A program made the position numbers and the translations under genes. A DNA stretch of 44,154 bases from Bacillota bacterium (GTDB lineage Bacteria > Bacillota > Clostridia > Lachnospirales > Lachnospiraceae). The stretch spans positions 1 to 44,154 of the forward strand of contig JAEWPN010000194.1 in NCBI GenBank assembly GCA_023399455.1, read 5' to 3'. Shown here piece after piece: positions 15,341 to 23,452 of this stretch (the stretch's first letter is position 1; every line of letters begins with the position of its first letter). The notes beneath the pieces were generated by a model. It saw only the letters and a program-made list of their open reading frames with translations, did no database searches and was not told the origin of the DNA.

Positions 15341-16069
15341 ATGAACTGGAAGAAAATATTTGTAAAATTAATATTTACAAGAACTGGAAGGTTTATAGCA
15401 CTTTTTATTTATGCACTGAAGCAACCACCAAATATTTTTCGTTATAGACCGGGAAATAAGAATGATATTGACTCGTTGAATAATAATTATATTTGGCTGT
15501 CAAACATAACTGAAGTAAATGATAAATTTGAAGGACTAAACGAAATCAAGTATGATAAGGTAAAACTAAATTACGAGTTTTTGAAAACAGGGTTAAAGAA
15601 TATTGTTGATAACATAATAGATGGAGTAAGAAAGAAATTCTATGTAGCGTGTTTCACGGAAACGGAAACAAATGAAAGAATGTGGGAGGAATATGCTGAT
15701 AATGGAAGTGGGTTCTGTATAGAATATTATTTTTATGACTTCAAGACGTTTATTTTTCCCGTTATATACAATGAAAGCAAATTGGTTGATATTGATAAGT
15801 ATGATGTTAATGAGATGAGAAGAAGTCTTATAACAAAGTATACCAAATGGTCAGAAGAAAATGAATGGAGAATTTTATGGCCATATGATGAGGATGAGGA
15901 AAAAGGCAAAAAGATTAGCCAGCCGAGACCGAAGGCTATATATATGGGAGAGAACATCAAGAAAGATTTAGTTTCGTTCCTCATGGAATACTGCCAAAAT
16001 AATTACGTTGGTTTGTATCAAATGAAAAAAGATGATGTAGGCAGGATTATATCAACAGTAGTAATATAA
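15341..16069 (+). CDS. DUF2971 family protein
   Basis: 242 residues fitting DUF2971: FRYRPGN, IWLSNITEVNDKFEG, the YVACFTET block, MWEEYADNGSGFCIEY, and KWSEENEWRI. The biochemical role is not established; members are scattered in genomes and often sit in accessory regions. An AGGAGA ribosome binding site precedes the ATG and the gene has its own promoter. It stands alone between cargo cassette 1 and the packaging module, so it is probably a lysogen-expressed cargo gene. The N-terminal 28 residues are basic and hydrophobic but not a clear signal peptide. Confidence 0.85.
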   Translation: MNWKKIFVKLIFTRTGRFIALFIYALKQPPNIFRYRPGNKNDIDSLNNNYIWLSNITEVNDKFEGLNEIKYDKVKLNYEFLKTGLKNIVDNIIDGVRKKFYVACFTETETNERMWEEYADNGSGFCIEYYFYDFKTFIFPVIYNESKLVDIDKYDVNEMRRSLITKYTKWSEENEWRILWPYDEDEEKGKKISQPRPKAIYMGENIKKDLVSFLMEYCQNNYVGLYQMKKDDVGRIISTVVI

Positions 16070-16084
16070 ATATTAGACTATTAT

Positions 16085-16113
16085 TTGACACCAACATAAC
16101 CATAAGTTATAAT
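16085..16113 (+). promoter_or_regulatory. Strong promoter of a short RNA
   Basis: TTGACA and TATAAT with exactly 17 bp between them, the best consensus promoter in the window. Transcription would start near 16120. Confidence 0.7.
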
Positions 16114-16119
16114 ATACCT

Positions 16120-16187
16120 ATAACAACATAACAGAAATAGAGCCAATGAGCCAATATGTAGAGCAATCTGCATAGGGGCTCTTTTTT
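16120..16187 (+). ncRNA. Candidate small RNA before the packaging genes
   Basis: From the consensus promoter the RNA runs about 65 nt to a two-tier hairpin: GAGCC/GGCTC outside TATGTAG/CTGCATA with an AGCAAT loop, followed by six Ts. Its loop shares TAGAGCAA with the RNA at 7331. No good open frame fills it. It may be a stand-alone regulator or a short leader with attenuation for the small ORFs that follow. Confidence 0.5.
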
Positions 16188-16207
16188 ATTATAAAGGTGG
16201 TGGAAGT

Positions 16208-16348
16208 ATGGCAAATCTAAGAGGAATCATAAAGAAACTGCAAACGGCCATATCCCTAAAAGAATATATCATCCGAATTAACACCTAACAATTTTATTCA
16301 CAAGAATAGAGAAGTTTTATAATCGGTAATTCCTTAACATATAGATGA
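16208..16348 (+). pseudogene. Broken small phage gene with two in-frame stops
   Basis: A GGTGGTGGAAG site precedes an ATG and a 26-residue frame (basic, IIKKLQTAISLKEYIIRINT). The same frame then reads TAA, QFYSQE, TAG and a further dozen residues. The continuity of protein-like sequence across two stops suggests a once longer gene. From memory, short phage proteins with an I-x-K-IQTA...RINT...QF pattern occur in clostridial prophages, but I cannot check this. It may still be expressed as a 26-mer. Confidence 0.4.
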
Positions 16349-16423
16349 TTTACATAATGTATTTGAATTAATAATCTAAACCATTAAAATAAGAAAACTT
16401 CAATAATATTGTTTACATAATGC

Positions 16424-16452
16424 TTGTAAACTTCATTAAATAATGTTATAAT
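16424..16452 (+). promoter_or_regulatory. Promoter with overlapping inverted repeat, before the frameshifted small gene
   Basis: TTGTAA and TATAAT (16447-16452) are spaced by 17 bp. GTTTACA and TGTAAAC form a 7-bp inverted repeat over the -35 element. TTTACATAATG also occurs about 60 bp upstream, and a near copy lies over the promoter at 23175, suggesting a common regulator. Confidence 0.5.
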
Positions 16453-16485
16453 ATAGTTGTAAATATCAGCAGAGAGACAGGCGGT

Positions 16486-16611
16486 ATGATTAATCGCCCT
16501 GACTTAAGGGAAGAAATAAAAAGCAAGTCAGATACCATCTGCCAAATACTCCTTAAGGGAAAGAGCGTAGAGATAAAGCGCAGCACAGATGGTTCAGTAA
16601 AGATATATGAG
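16486..16611 (+). pseudogene. Frameshifted small phage gene
   Basis: The ATG frame gives 41 residues: MINRPDLREEIKSKSD, then ICQILLKGK, and then an unlikely basic string to a TGA. Skipping one A in the run at 16560-16563 continues instead as SVEIKRSTDGSVKIYEIDK, which reads like the natural sequel to ILLKGK. I therefore take it as a gene with one extra A. It has its own promoter but only a weak GGCGG site before the ATG. A large two-tier hairpin follows at 16670-16712. Confidence 0.45.
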
Positions 16612-16669
16612 ATAGATAAAAGAAAAAGATAATAAATGGCATTCACAATCGAGTGAGTGTAACGGCTAA

Positions 16670-16712
16670 TAGGAGTCAGATGATCGTAGAAGTACGGTTG
16701 TTTGACTCCTAT
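16670..16712. other. Large two-tier hairpin before the packaging operon
   Basis: AATAGGAGTCA pairs with TGACTCCTATT (11 bp), enclosing a second stem GATCGTA/TACGGTT with a four-base loop. There is no T-run on the plus strand. It could be a processing or antitermination site just upstream of the late genes. Confidence 0.5.
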
Positions 16713-16732
16713 TGTACGTATGGAGGAGTAAC

Positions 16733-17032
16733 ATGATTAACGTGACGCAGAAACAAAAGGAATTTTTCAATGCTTGCGGAGTTGAGGTAATTGAGTTCAA
16801 ACGGTGGGTGTTGAAATTAAAAAAGGACATTGACGATATCGCGCTGGCGATAATTAAGTGCATTAATGAGTTGGCAAAAATATTAGAACCAATCCTTGAG
16901 GTTGTCAAGAAATACCTTGGTTCCGATGAGATAACCGCGAGGGATAAGTATAAATTTTGCAAGTCTATAGGCATTGATTACCAGCCATACATAAAACGGA
17001 ACCAGATTTACAGATGTAGGAATAATTGTTGA
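16733..17032 (+). CDS. Unknown protein at the start of the late operon
   Basis: 99 residues. The start at 16733 has GGAGG six bases upstream; the frame opens 21 bases earlier without a site. The protein has a helical, partly hydrophobic centre (DIDDIALAIIKCINELAKILEPILEVVKKYL) that could form an amphipathic helix pair, and a basic end with NQIYRCRNNC. It opens the rightward late gene group, just before the putative metallopeptidase. I do not recognise it. Confidence 0.6.
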   Translation: MINVTQKQKEFFNACGVEVIEFKRWVLKLKKDIDDIALAIIKCINELAKILEPILEVVKKYLGSDEITARDKYKFCKSIGIDYQPYIKRNQIYRCRNNC

Positions 17033-17052
17033 AAGCAAATAGGAGTTAAGTT

Positions 17053-17643
17053 ATGGCAAGAGCAGAATTGTGTAGCGGATGCATAAATGAAGATAATTGC
17101 AAACAGAATAGATGCTATTGCTCAGCCATAAATGAATTGTTCCACGTCTATGACGATAGTAAGAAGCAGATAGCGCAGACATTCGTAGACGAACATAGAC
17201 AGTGGCTTAGTATCGAGGATGCAGAAGAATGCAAGGAATACGGGGAGATAGCCAGCAAGGTTATAGATTCCGTAGAGGAACTAACATTCATAAAGGAACT
17301 GGATATAAAGGTCGGCTATGTGAAGTCCTATGAAGCAAAGGTAAAGGATGGCCGTATTATATACGGAGACTGCCGTAAGGTAAATGACATATACCAGAGC
17401 TTCATTCCGTTTGATTTTATTATAACACTGTATGAGCCTAACATAACGCTGCTGAGTGATAATCAATTAAAGGTTCTCTTATGGCATGAGCTGCGGCACA
17501 TAGGGATAAACGAACGTACTCTTAAGACAGAGTATAAACTAATGCCTCATGAAGTGGAGGATTTCCATAGTATTTTAGATAGATTAGGGACAAGGTGGAA
17601 TATGCCGGATGCACAAATAGAGGATATATGCGGAGAGGTGTAG
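17053..17643 (+). CDS. Putative phage metallopeptidase (HELRH)
   Basis: 196 residues. The N-terminus has a cysteine-rich patch (CSGCINEDNCKQNRCYC) that may bind a metal. The C-terminal half carries LLWHELRHIGI, a zinc HExxH-type motif in the form HELRH, and a later HEVEDF that could supply the third ligand. This matches the putative phage metallopeptidase family often found beside terminase genes. AGGAG lies before the ATG, and the terminase gene starts three bases after its stop. Its substrate is unknown; head-protein processing is a possible role. Confidence 0.75.
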   Translation: MARAELCSGCINEDNCKQNRCYCSAINELFHVYDDSKKQIAQTFVDEHRQWLSIEDAEECKEYGEIASKVIDSVEELTFIKELDIKVGYVKSYEAKVKDGRIIYGDCRKVNDIYQSFIPFDFIITLYEPNITLLSDNQLKVLLWHELRHIGINERTLKTEYKLMPHEVEDFHSILDRLGTRWNMPDAQIEDICGEV

Positions 17644-17646
17644 TCT

Positions 17647-19305
17647 ATGGCGGGAAAAGATAACTTGATTACCTTAACCTCGGAGAAAGCACGGGAGATA
17701 GGTAAAAAAGGAGGTAAGGCGAGTGGAGAAGCGAGGAAAAAGAAAAAGACACTCGAAGAATTAACTTCCATGATGCTCAATCAGAAGATTACTGACACCG
17801 CAAAGGTAGCTATCAAGCGTTCGGGAATCAATGTGGATGATATAGACCCGGAGGATATGAACGCTACGGCTTATATGATAGCCGGACAGATCAAGGCTGC
17901 CGCTACGGGCAATGTGAGAGCCTTTGAGTGTATTACGGGATTGGCGGAGCGAGACGCGGGAAAAGAAGGGAAAGCAAAATACACTATTCCCATTACGGAT
18001 ATCACAGTAGATTTTGTTGAGGTATACCGCAAGATACATGCTGCCTTTGACGGAACAGAGAATATCCGAGAGATTATATCTAAAGGCGGTCGTGGCTCTA
18101 TTAAATCTAACTTTTGGGCGGCGGTTGCAGAGGAAACTATATATAACGATCCGCAGGCGCATGTAGTATACACCAGGCGATACAAGACAGACCTCCGTGG
18201 TTCTGTATATAACCAGTTCATGAAAACCATCATACGACATGAAAGGCTGGATGAATGGGAATTTACCACATCTCCTATGATGGCTAAATATAAGAGGACA
18301 GGGCAGTGTGTAATATTCGTAGGCGCGGATAAGCCTATCAGCTTAAAGTCATATAACCTCTCTTTTGGATATGTAAAACTCCTGATCCACGAAGAGTGTG
18401 ACGAGATGGCAGGTCTGGAACAGATGGACAACATCGAGGACACGTTTCTACGATCAGACACACCGGCTATTGATGTAAAGGTGTTTAACCCTCCCAAGTC
18501 AGCCAATAACTTTATGAATGAATACGTGGAAAAGTGTAGAAAAAAAGAGGGTACATATATATGCCATTCGTATTATTACAATGTTCCGGTTAAGTGGTTA
18601 GGGAAGAGATTCTTTGACCGCGCGGATCAATTCAAGAAGCATAAGCCGAGATATTACGATAATAACTACCTCGGATTAGTGACGGGAACCGGCGGCGCGA
18701 TATTTGAAAATGTAGAAGTAAGGACGATCACGGATGAAGAAATAGAGAATATGCCTTATTTCAGCCACGGCCTTGATTTTGGATACGAGCATCCGCAGAC
18801 TTTTGAAAAGTCATATTATGACAGCGATGCTGATGTATTGTATTGCGTGGGAGAAGTATTCGCCAAGAGATGCAAGAACCCTACGTTCGCACGTAAAATT
18901 AAGAAGTTTATGAATGTAGAGATTATAGCAGACTCGGCGAGACCGGATAATATTGCCGAGATGAATGACTGGGGATTCCATGTAATCGGGGCTAAAAAGC
19001 GCTGGGGAAGTGGAAAAGGCCGTGATTACTGCTGGGAGTGGTTGCAAGAAACAACAAAGATTGTTGTAGACCCGGATAGATGTCCGAATCTCAAGAGGGA
19101 ACTTACCACACTCGAGCATGAGCAGCTTGCAGATGGAACCTTTAGCAGTGCATATCCGACATTGGGCGAGGACTGCGTTATGGCTCTTATATACGGGCTC
19201 AATCGAGATATTATGGAATCCCGCCGCAATGATACGTTGTTTGATGATGATTATGTGGATGAGAATAGCGAGGAAGAATGGGAGCCCGAGGATGATGAGG
19301 AATAG
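17647..19305 (+). CDS. Fused small and large terminase (TerS-TerL)
   Basis: 552 residues, about 110 more than a PBSX-type large terminase. Residues 1 to about 105 look like a small terminase: the AREIGKKGGKASGEARKKKK motif, then helices ending in AAATGNVRAFECI. The rest is the large subunit: an ATPase with SKGGRGSIKS (Walker A) and LLIHEECDEM (Walker B with catalytic acid), then a nuclease with GLDFGYEHP, IIADSARPDNI and GEDCVMALIYGL acidic motifs. There is no stop between the parts. It packages phage DNA into proheads using the portal encoded downstream. Confidence 0.9.
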   Translation: MAGKDNLITLTSEKAREIGKKGGKASGEARKKKKTLEELTSMMLNQKITDTAKVAIKRSGINVDDIDPEDMNATAYMIAGQIKAAATGNVRAFECITGLAERDAGKEGKAKYTIPITDITVDFVEVYRKIHAAFDGTENIREIISKGGRGSIKSNFWAAVAEETIYNDPQAHVVYTRRYKTDLRGSVYNQFMKTIIRHERLDEWEFTTSPMMAKYKRTGQCVIFVGADKPISLKSYNLSFGYVKLLIHEECDEMAGLEQMDNIEDTFLRSDTPAIDVKVFNPPKSANNFMNEYVEKCRKKEGTYICHSYYYNVPVKWLGKRFFDRADQFKKHKPRYYDNNYLGLVTGTGGAIFENVEVRTITDEEIENMPYFSHGLDFGYEHPQTFEKSYYDSDADVLYCVGEVFAKRCKNPTFARKIKKFMNVEIIADSARPDNIAEMNDWGFHVIGAKKRWGSGKGRDYCWEWLQETTKIVVDPDRCPNLKRELTTLEHEQLADGTFSSAYPTLGEDCVMALIYGLNRDIMESRRNDTLFDDDYVDENSEEEWEPEDDEE

Positions 19306-19317
19306 AGAGGAAATATC

Positions 19318-19764
19318 ATGAAAAATCCAAAATTTGTAATGCCGGATAATTTATTGCCGGAAGGTATAATATGCCCAGTGCTGGGCGGTACTCTTAATGC
19401 CGTGGAATCGAAAACGACGGTAAATATCCTCGGAACTAAATGGGAGATCAGAAAAGAGGACTTTGATCAGCCGGAACTGAAAGGAAAGAACCGGAGCGGG
19501 TATTGCTTCTTTAATGCAAAGCGGATCGTGATAGAGGACCTGAGTACGGATGAAGCATGGAAAGACGAATCAGAATCGGTACGGAAGAGTCGCGAGAACG
19601 AAATATTGCGGCATGAAATAATGCACGCATTCTTAGACGAATCAGGACTATCCCAGTGCAGCGCCGAGTGTGACGCATGGGCGGTTAATGAGGAGATGGT
19701 TGATTGGTTGGCAATACAATCTCCCAAAATATATAAGGTATTTTCAGAGTTAGACATATTATAG
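19318..19764 (+). CDS. Second putative metallopeptidase (HEIMH)
   Basis: 148 residues. ILRHEIMHAFLDESGL contains a zinc HExxH motif, and the acidic ECDAWAVNEEMVDWL stretch behind it could supply the third ligand, as in minigluzincin-type peptidases. The N-terminal half is beta-rich (VNILGTKWEIRKED, RSGYCFFNAKRIVIEDL). It lies 12 bp after the terminase and 10 bp before the portal, with GAGAGGAAA as its ribosome binding site, so it is a late protein. It has no detectable similarity to the HELRH protein outside the motif. Confidence 0.7.
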   Translation: MKNPKFVMPDNLLPEGIICPVLGGTLNAVESKTTVNILGTKWEIRKEDFDQPELKGKNRSGYCFFNAKRIVIEDLSTDEAWKDESESVRKSRENEILRHEIMHAFLDESGLSQCSAECDAWAVNEEMVDWLAIQSPKIYKVFSELDIL

Positions 19765-19774
19765 GCGGTGCGGT

Positions 19775-21250
19775 ATGGGATTATTTAACAGAGTGAGGGC
19801 ATGGTTCATGAATCTTTTTAAGAGCGAAGCAGAAAAGCAATTTAACGTTGATATAGTATCATCTGCCATGATGGAAGCTGCACAGTCCAGATGGATGAAT
19901 GTAATTAATGGCACTCCCGCGTGGATAGACAAAGAGGGCGGTATTGAGACAATCAATTTCGCAAAGTTTCTCTGCTACTATACATCAAAAAAGACATGTC
20001 TCGATATCAAGGTTACGGTATCGGGTTCTGAGAGGGCAGACTACATCAATAAGTGCATAAAGGCTATGGTCGATAAATCTATCCGGGATAAGGTAGAGGA
20101 TGCCTGCGGCGTAGGCGGTATTATATTCAAGCCCAACGGTACATATAATCCGTCCGGCGCAATTGATTACATGATGCCTGGGGACTTCGCCGTGACAGAC
20201 CGCAACTCAAACGGGGATATCTTAGGAGCGATATTTATTGACCGCCTGCAGAAGGGAGATACGTTCTATACCCGCCTCGAGTATCACCACTTTGAAGATA
20301 TTGCGACGGAAGAAGGCGAAACGGTACGCGCCTACAGCATTGAGAATCGTGCATACAGAAGCCAGTCGAGCGAAGCACTGGGGAATGAGATACCACTCGC
20401 CAATGTAGACGAATGGAGCGGTATACAGCCTATAACAACACTCTCCAATGTGGAAAAGCCTTTATTCGGATATTTCAAGATGCCGTACAACAATACGGTT
20501 GATTACGCATCCCCAGAGGGCGTGGCGATATTTTCTAACTGCCTTAAGGAATTGGAAGCGCTGGACGTAGCATGGAGCCGTAAAACGGATGAAGTATACG
20601 ATAGCCGGCATATGACATTTGTATCTCAAAGACTCATTAAGGGACCGAGGAATAAGCAAAACCCAAACGGCAAACCTTTCAAACTCCCTCGATTTGTGCA
20701 AGAACTCGCGCAGGGAACCGAGGATGGCGGCAACATAGATGAGCATATAGCCACCTTGCTTACTGAGCAGCGCGTCGCGGATATGAATAGTATACTCTCC
20801 ATGATATCCACAAAGGCAGGATTCTCGCAAGGACAATTCGTCATGGACCGCAAAGAAGGACGCGTTACTGCTACACAAATCGAATCGGATGATAGTGAGA
20901 CGATAGAAACCATAACTGATATGAGGACGGCTCTTAAATCGGCTATTAAAGACCTCATATATGCACTAGATAAATACTGTGACGTGTTCTATCAGATGCC
21001 GAGCGGGTATGTGAACGCATTGGACGATAATACGCCGGATGAAGATATCTTTTACTTTAAAGATTTACTTGCGTCCTTCGAGCAAGACCGCACCCGCGCA
21101 TATCAGCTTATGCAAGCGGGAGTATATAGCAAAGTAAAGTATCTTACGGAGTATGAAGGTTTTTCTAAATCTGAAGCCGTTAAGATGCTTGCCGAGGCGG
21201 AGGAAGAAAAGAAGAGGACGGAACCAAAAGGATTGTTTGGCGATGAATAG
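19775..21250 (+). CDS. Portal protein, A118/SPP1-like
   Basis: 491 residues, the normal size for A118-type portals. The dodecameric portal forms the DNA entry channel and head-tail vertex. Family features include the short basic N-terminus, AAQSRWMNVINGTPAW, the early ACGVGGIIFKPNGT strand pair, DYMMPGDFAVTDRNSNGD, FKMPYNNTVDYASPEGVAIF, the clip/stem region with KTDEVYDSRHMTFVSQ, and a C-terminal wing/crown with SDDSETIETI and a helical KYLTEYEGFSKSEA end. It directly follows the metallopeptidase gene and precedes minor capsid genes, the usual A118 order. Confidence 0.88.
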   Translation: MGLFNRVRAWFMNLFKSEAEKQFNVDIVSSAMMEAAQSRWMNVINGTPAWIDKEGGIETINFAKFLCYYTSKKTCLDIKVTVSGSERADYINKCIKAMVDKSIRDKVEDACGVGGIIFKPNGTYNPSGAIDYMMPGDFAVTDRNSNGDILGAIFIDRLQKGDTFYTRLEYHHFEDIATEEGETVRAYSIENRAYRSQSSEALGNEIPLANVDEWSGIQPITTLSNVEKPLFGYFKMPYNNTVDYASPEGVAIFSNCLKELEALDVAWSRKTDEVYDSRHMTFVSQRLIKGPRNKQNPNGKPFKLPRFVQELAQGTEDGGNIDEHIATLLTEQRVADMNSILSMISTKAGFSQGQFVMDRKEGRVTATQIESDDSETIETITDMRTALKSAIKDLIYALDKYCDVFYQMPSGYVNALDDNTPDEDIFYFKDLLASFEQDRTRAYQLMQAGVYSKVKYLTEYEGFSKSEAVKMLAEAEEEKKRTEPKGLFGDE

Positions 21251-21262
21251 TGAGGTGCCGAA

Positions 21263-21748
21263 ATGGGTGTATCAAAGAATCATTTTGAGAAAATGTTTGC
21301 CAAGCTCCGCTTGAAAAGAAATAAGGGAGGCGTGTCGATTTCGCTAAGCTTGGAAGCATTTGGAAGGAAATTAGATATAGCACAAGACGCACTTGACGCC
21401 CAAGTATGGAACGACGTAAGCAAATACATGCCAATGGACACCGGCAATTTGATATCAGAAACAGGCGCTATTAATGCTACTGTGAGGGGAGAGGTATATT
21501 TATACCCGCGGGATTCCGACTACGGACACTACCAGTATGAGGGTGTTAAATATGTTGACCCGCTGTATGATATAGGGGCCTTTTACAATCCCGATTATGG
21601 TTTCTGGTCCCGGGAGGGCGTAAAAAAGGTTCCGAGTGACGAGCCTCTATTTTACGGTAGAGACAGCGCGGAGGCGCATTGGGATGAGGTCGCGTATCAG
21701 AATCATCATAAACAATGGGTGCAAGTTGCGAAAAATGCATTGAAGTGA
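21263..21748 (+). CDS. Minor capsid protein
   Basis: 161 residues fitting the small phage minor capsid family: DTGNLISETGA, VYLYPRDSDYGHYQYEGVKYVDP, and the terminal HWDEVAYQNHHKQW. These proteins usually sit at the head-tail vertex region, and related genes are more often found after the major capsid gene; here it lies between portal and the larger minor capsid gene. GAGGTG precedes the ATG by six bases. The product is probably structural and cytoplasm-assembled. Confidence 0.75.
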   Translation: MGVSKNHFEKMFAKLRLKRNKGGVSISLSLEAFGRKLDIAQDALDAQVWNDVSKYMPMDTGNLISETGAINATVRGEVYLYPRDSDYGHYQYEGVKYVDPLYDIGAFYNPDYGFWSREGVKKVPSDEPLFYGRDSAEAHWDEVAYQNHHKQWVQVAKNALK

Positions 21749-21757
21749 GGTATATAG

Positions 21758-23110
21758 ATGCTGACACCGGAATATTTGACAAGAATCGTGGATGCCACGC
21801 AAGAAAAAGTATCGGAAGTAAATGCATATCTGGTGGCCCGTATCGCAAGGCGCATAAAGGAGCTGTTCGAGAGTACCGGCAAGGTCGACATCTCTCCTTC
21901 CTCCATAAGCGATATTAACAAGCAGCTTGCGGCCGGCAAAGTGTATGAGGAAGTGCAATCTGAAATCGAAAAGGAGCTCCCAGGTATTCAACGGGAAGTG
22001 AAACGAGCGTTTTATGATGCTGCCGGAAAGATATCTTATGACAATGCGGTATTTACTAAAAAAGTAGTTGAGATAGAGCAGGAGCAAGGGAACTTGCTTG
22101 ATATCGAACTCCCCAAGGCTACCAAACTAGAAAAAATCGGCATACCTGAGGACGCAAGTAAATTGAATATGACTCCAAAAGAAATAAGGGTGCTCGAATC
22201 GGCTTATAAGCGTACAAATGGAGAAATATACAACCTTACACGTACATGCGCAGGAGAGGCACAGAGAGACTTCATAGAGGCATGTGATAGAGCTTTCTTC
22301 CGGGTAAAGCATGGAGTAAGTATAGACACGGCCATTATGGATGCGATAAATGAAGTGGCAAGCAAGGGGATAACAACGGTACACTATGGACGCAGGAATG
22401 ATTCAATCGAATCTGCTATAGCGAGGGCGGTCAGAACCGGAGTTAATCAAGCGAACGGCGATATAGTCCTTACACGGTGCGCAGAAATGGGCGTAAATCA
22501 TGTGTTAGCTTCACAGCACGTCGGTGCGCGTGTTACCAAACGTGACGATTATACAAACCACAGCTTATGGCAAGGCAAGGTATATAAGATAGACTGGAAT
22601 AACCCGACACTATCACAATATGAACCCACGTTGCAGGAGATACAAGAAAACAGCAACTCCTTTGCTTTCCTTGATAAGATAAAAGGATTCTTCCAGTCAA
22701 AGAAAGACGATAATAAGTACCAAGACTTCATAATGGAGTGTGGTTACGGGCAGATGTTAGGTATATGTGGTATTAACTGCCGACATTCATTCGGTGCATT
22801 TTATCCGGGAGTAAATATAAATACCAACAAGCCCATCAATCAAAAGCTGAATGAAGAAAAGTATAATCTCGAGCAGAAGCAACGCAGCATGGAGCGCGAG
22901 ATAAGGAAAACCAAGCGTGTAAAGAATGCCATAGAAGCATCCGATCTTGAAGGGAAAGAGTTTGCCGAACGCATTCGAGGGATTAACCGACTCATCAAGG
23001 AACGGACGGAATCATACAATAGTTTCTGCGCCGCACACGCTGATAAAGGGATAAAGCCTATCAACTGGAGGCTGAAAGTAGCAAAAGCGGAAGGAATACC
23101 CAATGAATAG
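21758..23110 (+). CDS. Phage minor capsid protein (Phage_min_cap2-type)
   Basis: 450 residues matching the A118 gp4-like minor capsid family. Typical blocks are LTPEYLTRIVDATQEKVSEV, LESAYKRTNGEIYNLTRT, GVSIDTAIMDAINEVASKGITTV, HVGARVTKRDDYTNHSLWQGKVY and the cysteine-bearing YGQMLGICGINCRHSFGAF. It likely attaches to the portal inside the head and may be injected with DNA. A charged coiled-coil segment at about residues 360-420 is added at the C-terminus. GAGG stands before the ATG. The late operon pauses after it: a promoter-driven small ORF and terminator follow. Confidence 0.88.
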   Translation: MLTPEYLTRIVDATQEKVSEVNAYLVARIARRIKELFESTGKVDISPSSISDINKQLAAGKVYEEVQSEIEKELPGIQREVKRAFYDAAGKISYDNAVFTKKVVEIEQEQGNLLDIELPKATKLEKIGIPEDASKLNMTPKEIRVLESAYKRTNGEIYNLTRTCAGEAQRDFIEACDRAFFRVKHGVSIDTAIMDAINEVASKGITTVHYGRRNDSIESAIARAVRTGVNQANGDIVLTRCAEMGVNHVLASQHVGARVTKRDDYTNHSLWQGKVYKIDWNNPTLSQYEPTLQEIQENSNSFAFLDKIKGFFQSKKDDNKYQDFIMECGYGQMLGICGINCRHSFGAFYPGVNINTNKPINQKLNEEKYNLEQKQRSMEREIRKTKRVKNAIEASDLEGKEFAERIRGINRLIKERTESYNSFCAAHADKGIKPINWRLKVAKAEGIPNE

Positions 23111-23174
23111 TTAACATAAACATAATTATCATAAGAAAAATAATTATAAGTAGCATATTTAAGGCATTTCCCTA

Positions 23175-23203
23175 TTGATATAGTTCACATAATGTTGTAT
23201 AAT
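23175..23203 (+). promoter_or_regulatory. Internal promoter of the 45-aa ORF
   Basis: TTGATA and TATAAT with a 17-bp spacer. TTCACATAATG lies within the spacer and resembles the TTTACATAATG copies near 16350 and 16412. Confidence 0.6.
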
Positions 23204-23220
23204 AAAGGAGAATAAGTAAC

Positions 23221-23358
23221 ATGGTGAAGATTGAAATTGATGAAAAATCACTCGAACGCATATCCCACCTTGAAGTGAGGAAGCGTAAGGATGAAATAGT
23301 TATCCTGGAAGTACCAAAAGCCAAACAAATACAGAGCATTACTCCCGCTGGGGAGTGA
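23221..23358 (+). CDS. Small ORF with its own promoter inside the late operon (45 aa)
   Basis: 45 residues, charged and beta-like: MVKIEIDEKSLERIS, then KRKDEIVILEVPKAK. It has a near-consensus promoter, a GGAG ribosome binding site and its own two-tier terminator (23372-23413), all within the head gene cluster. Such isolation suggests expression in the lysogen independent of late transcription. Its layout parallels the frameshifted small gene at 16486, though I do not claim they are homologous. Function unknown. Confidence 0.65.
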   Translation: MVKIEIDEKSLERISHLEVRKRKDEIVILEVPKAKQIQSITPAGE

Positions 23359-23371
23359 TAAGGATTCAATG

Positions 23372-23413
23372 GAGTCGGCTTACAAGCAAAGTCTTGTAGG
23401 TTGGCTCTTTTTT
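23372..23413 (+). terminator. Two-tier intrinsic terminator inside the head cluster
   Basis: GAGTC/GGCTC encloses TACAAG/CTTGTA with a CAAAGT loop, followed by six Ts. It should end the short transcript from 23210; late transcription must read through it. Confidence 0.75.
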
Positions 23414-23452
23414 ATTTGCTTACTGACATATTTCACATAAATCCTCCTTCTA

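Noticed and set aside
16553..16566. Programmed minus-one frameshift at GGGAAAA in the small gene
   Set aside because: The heptamer is in the right register, but the minus-one frame meets a stop within three codons. The protein-like continuation lies in the plus-one frame.
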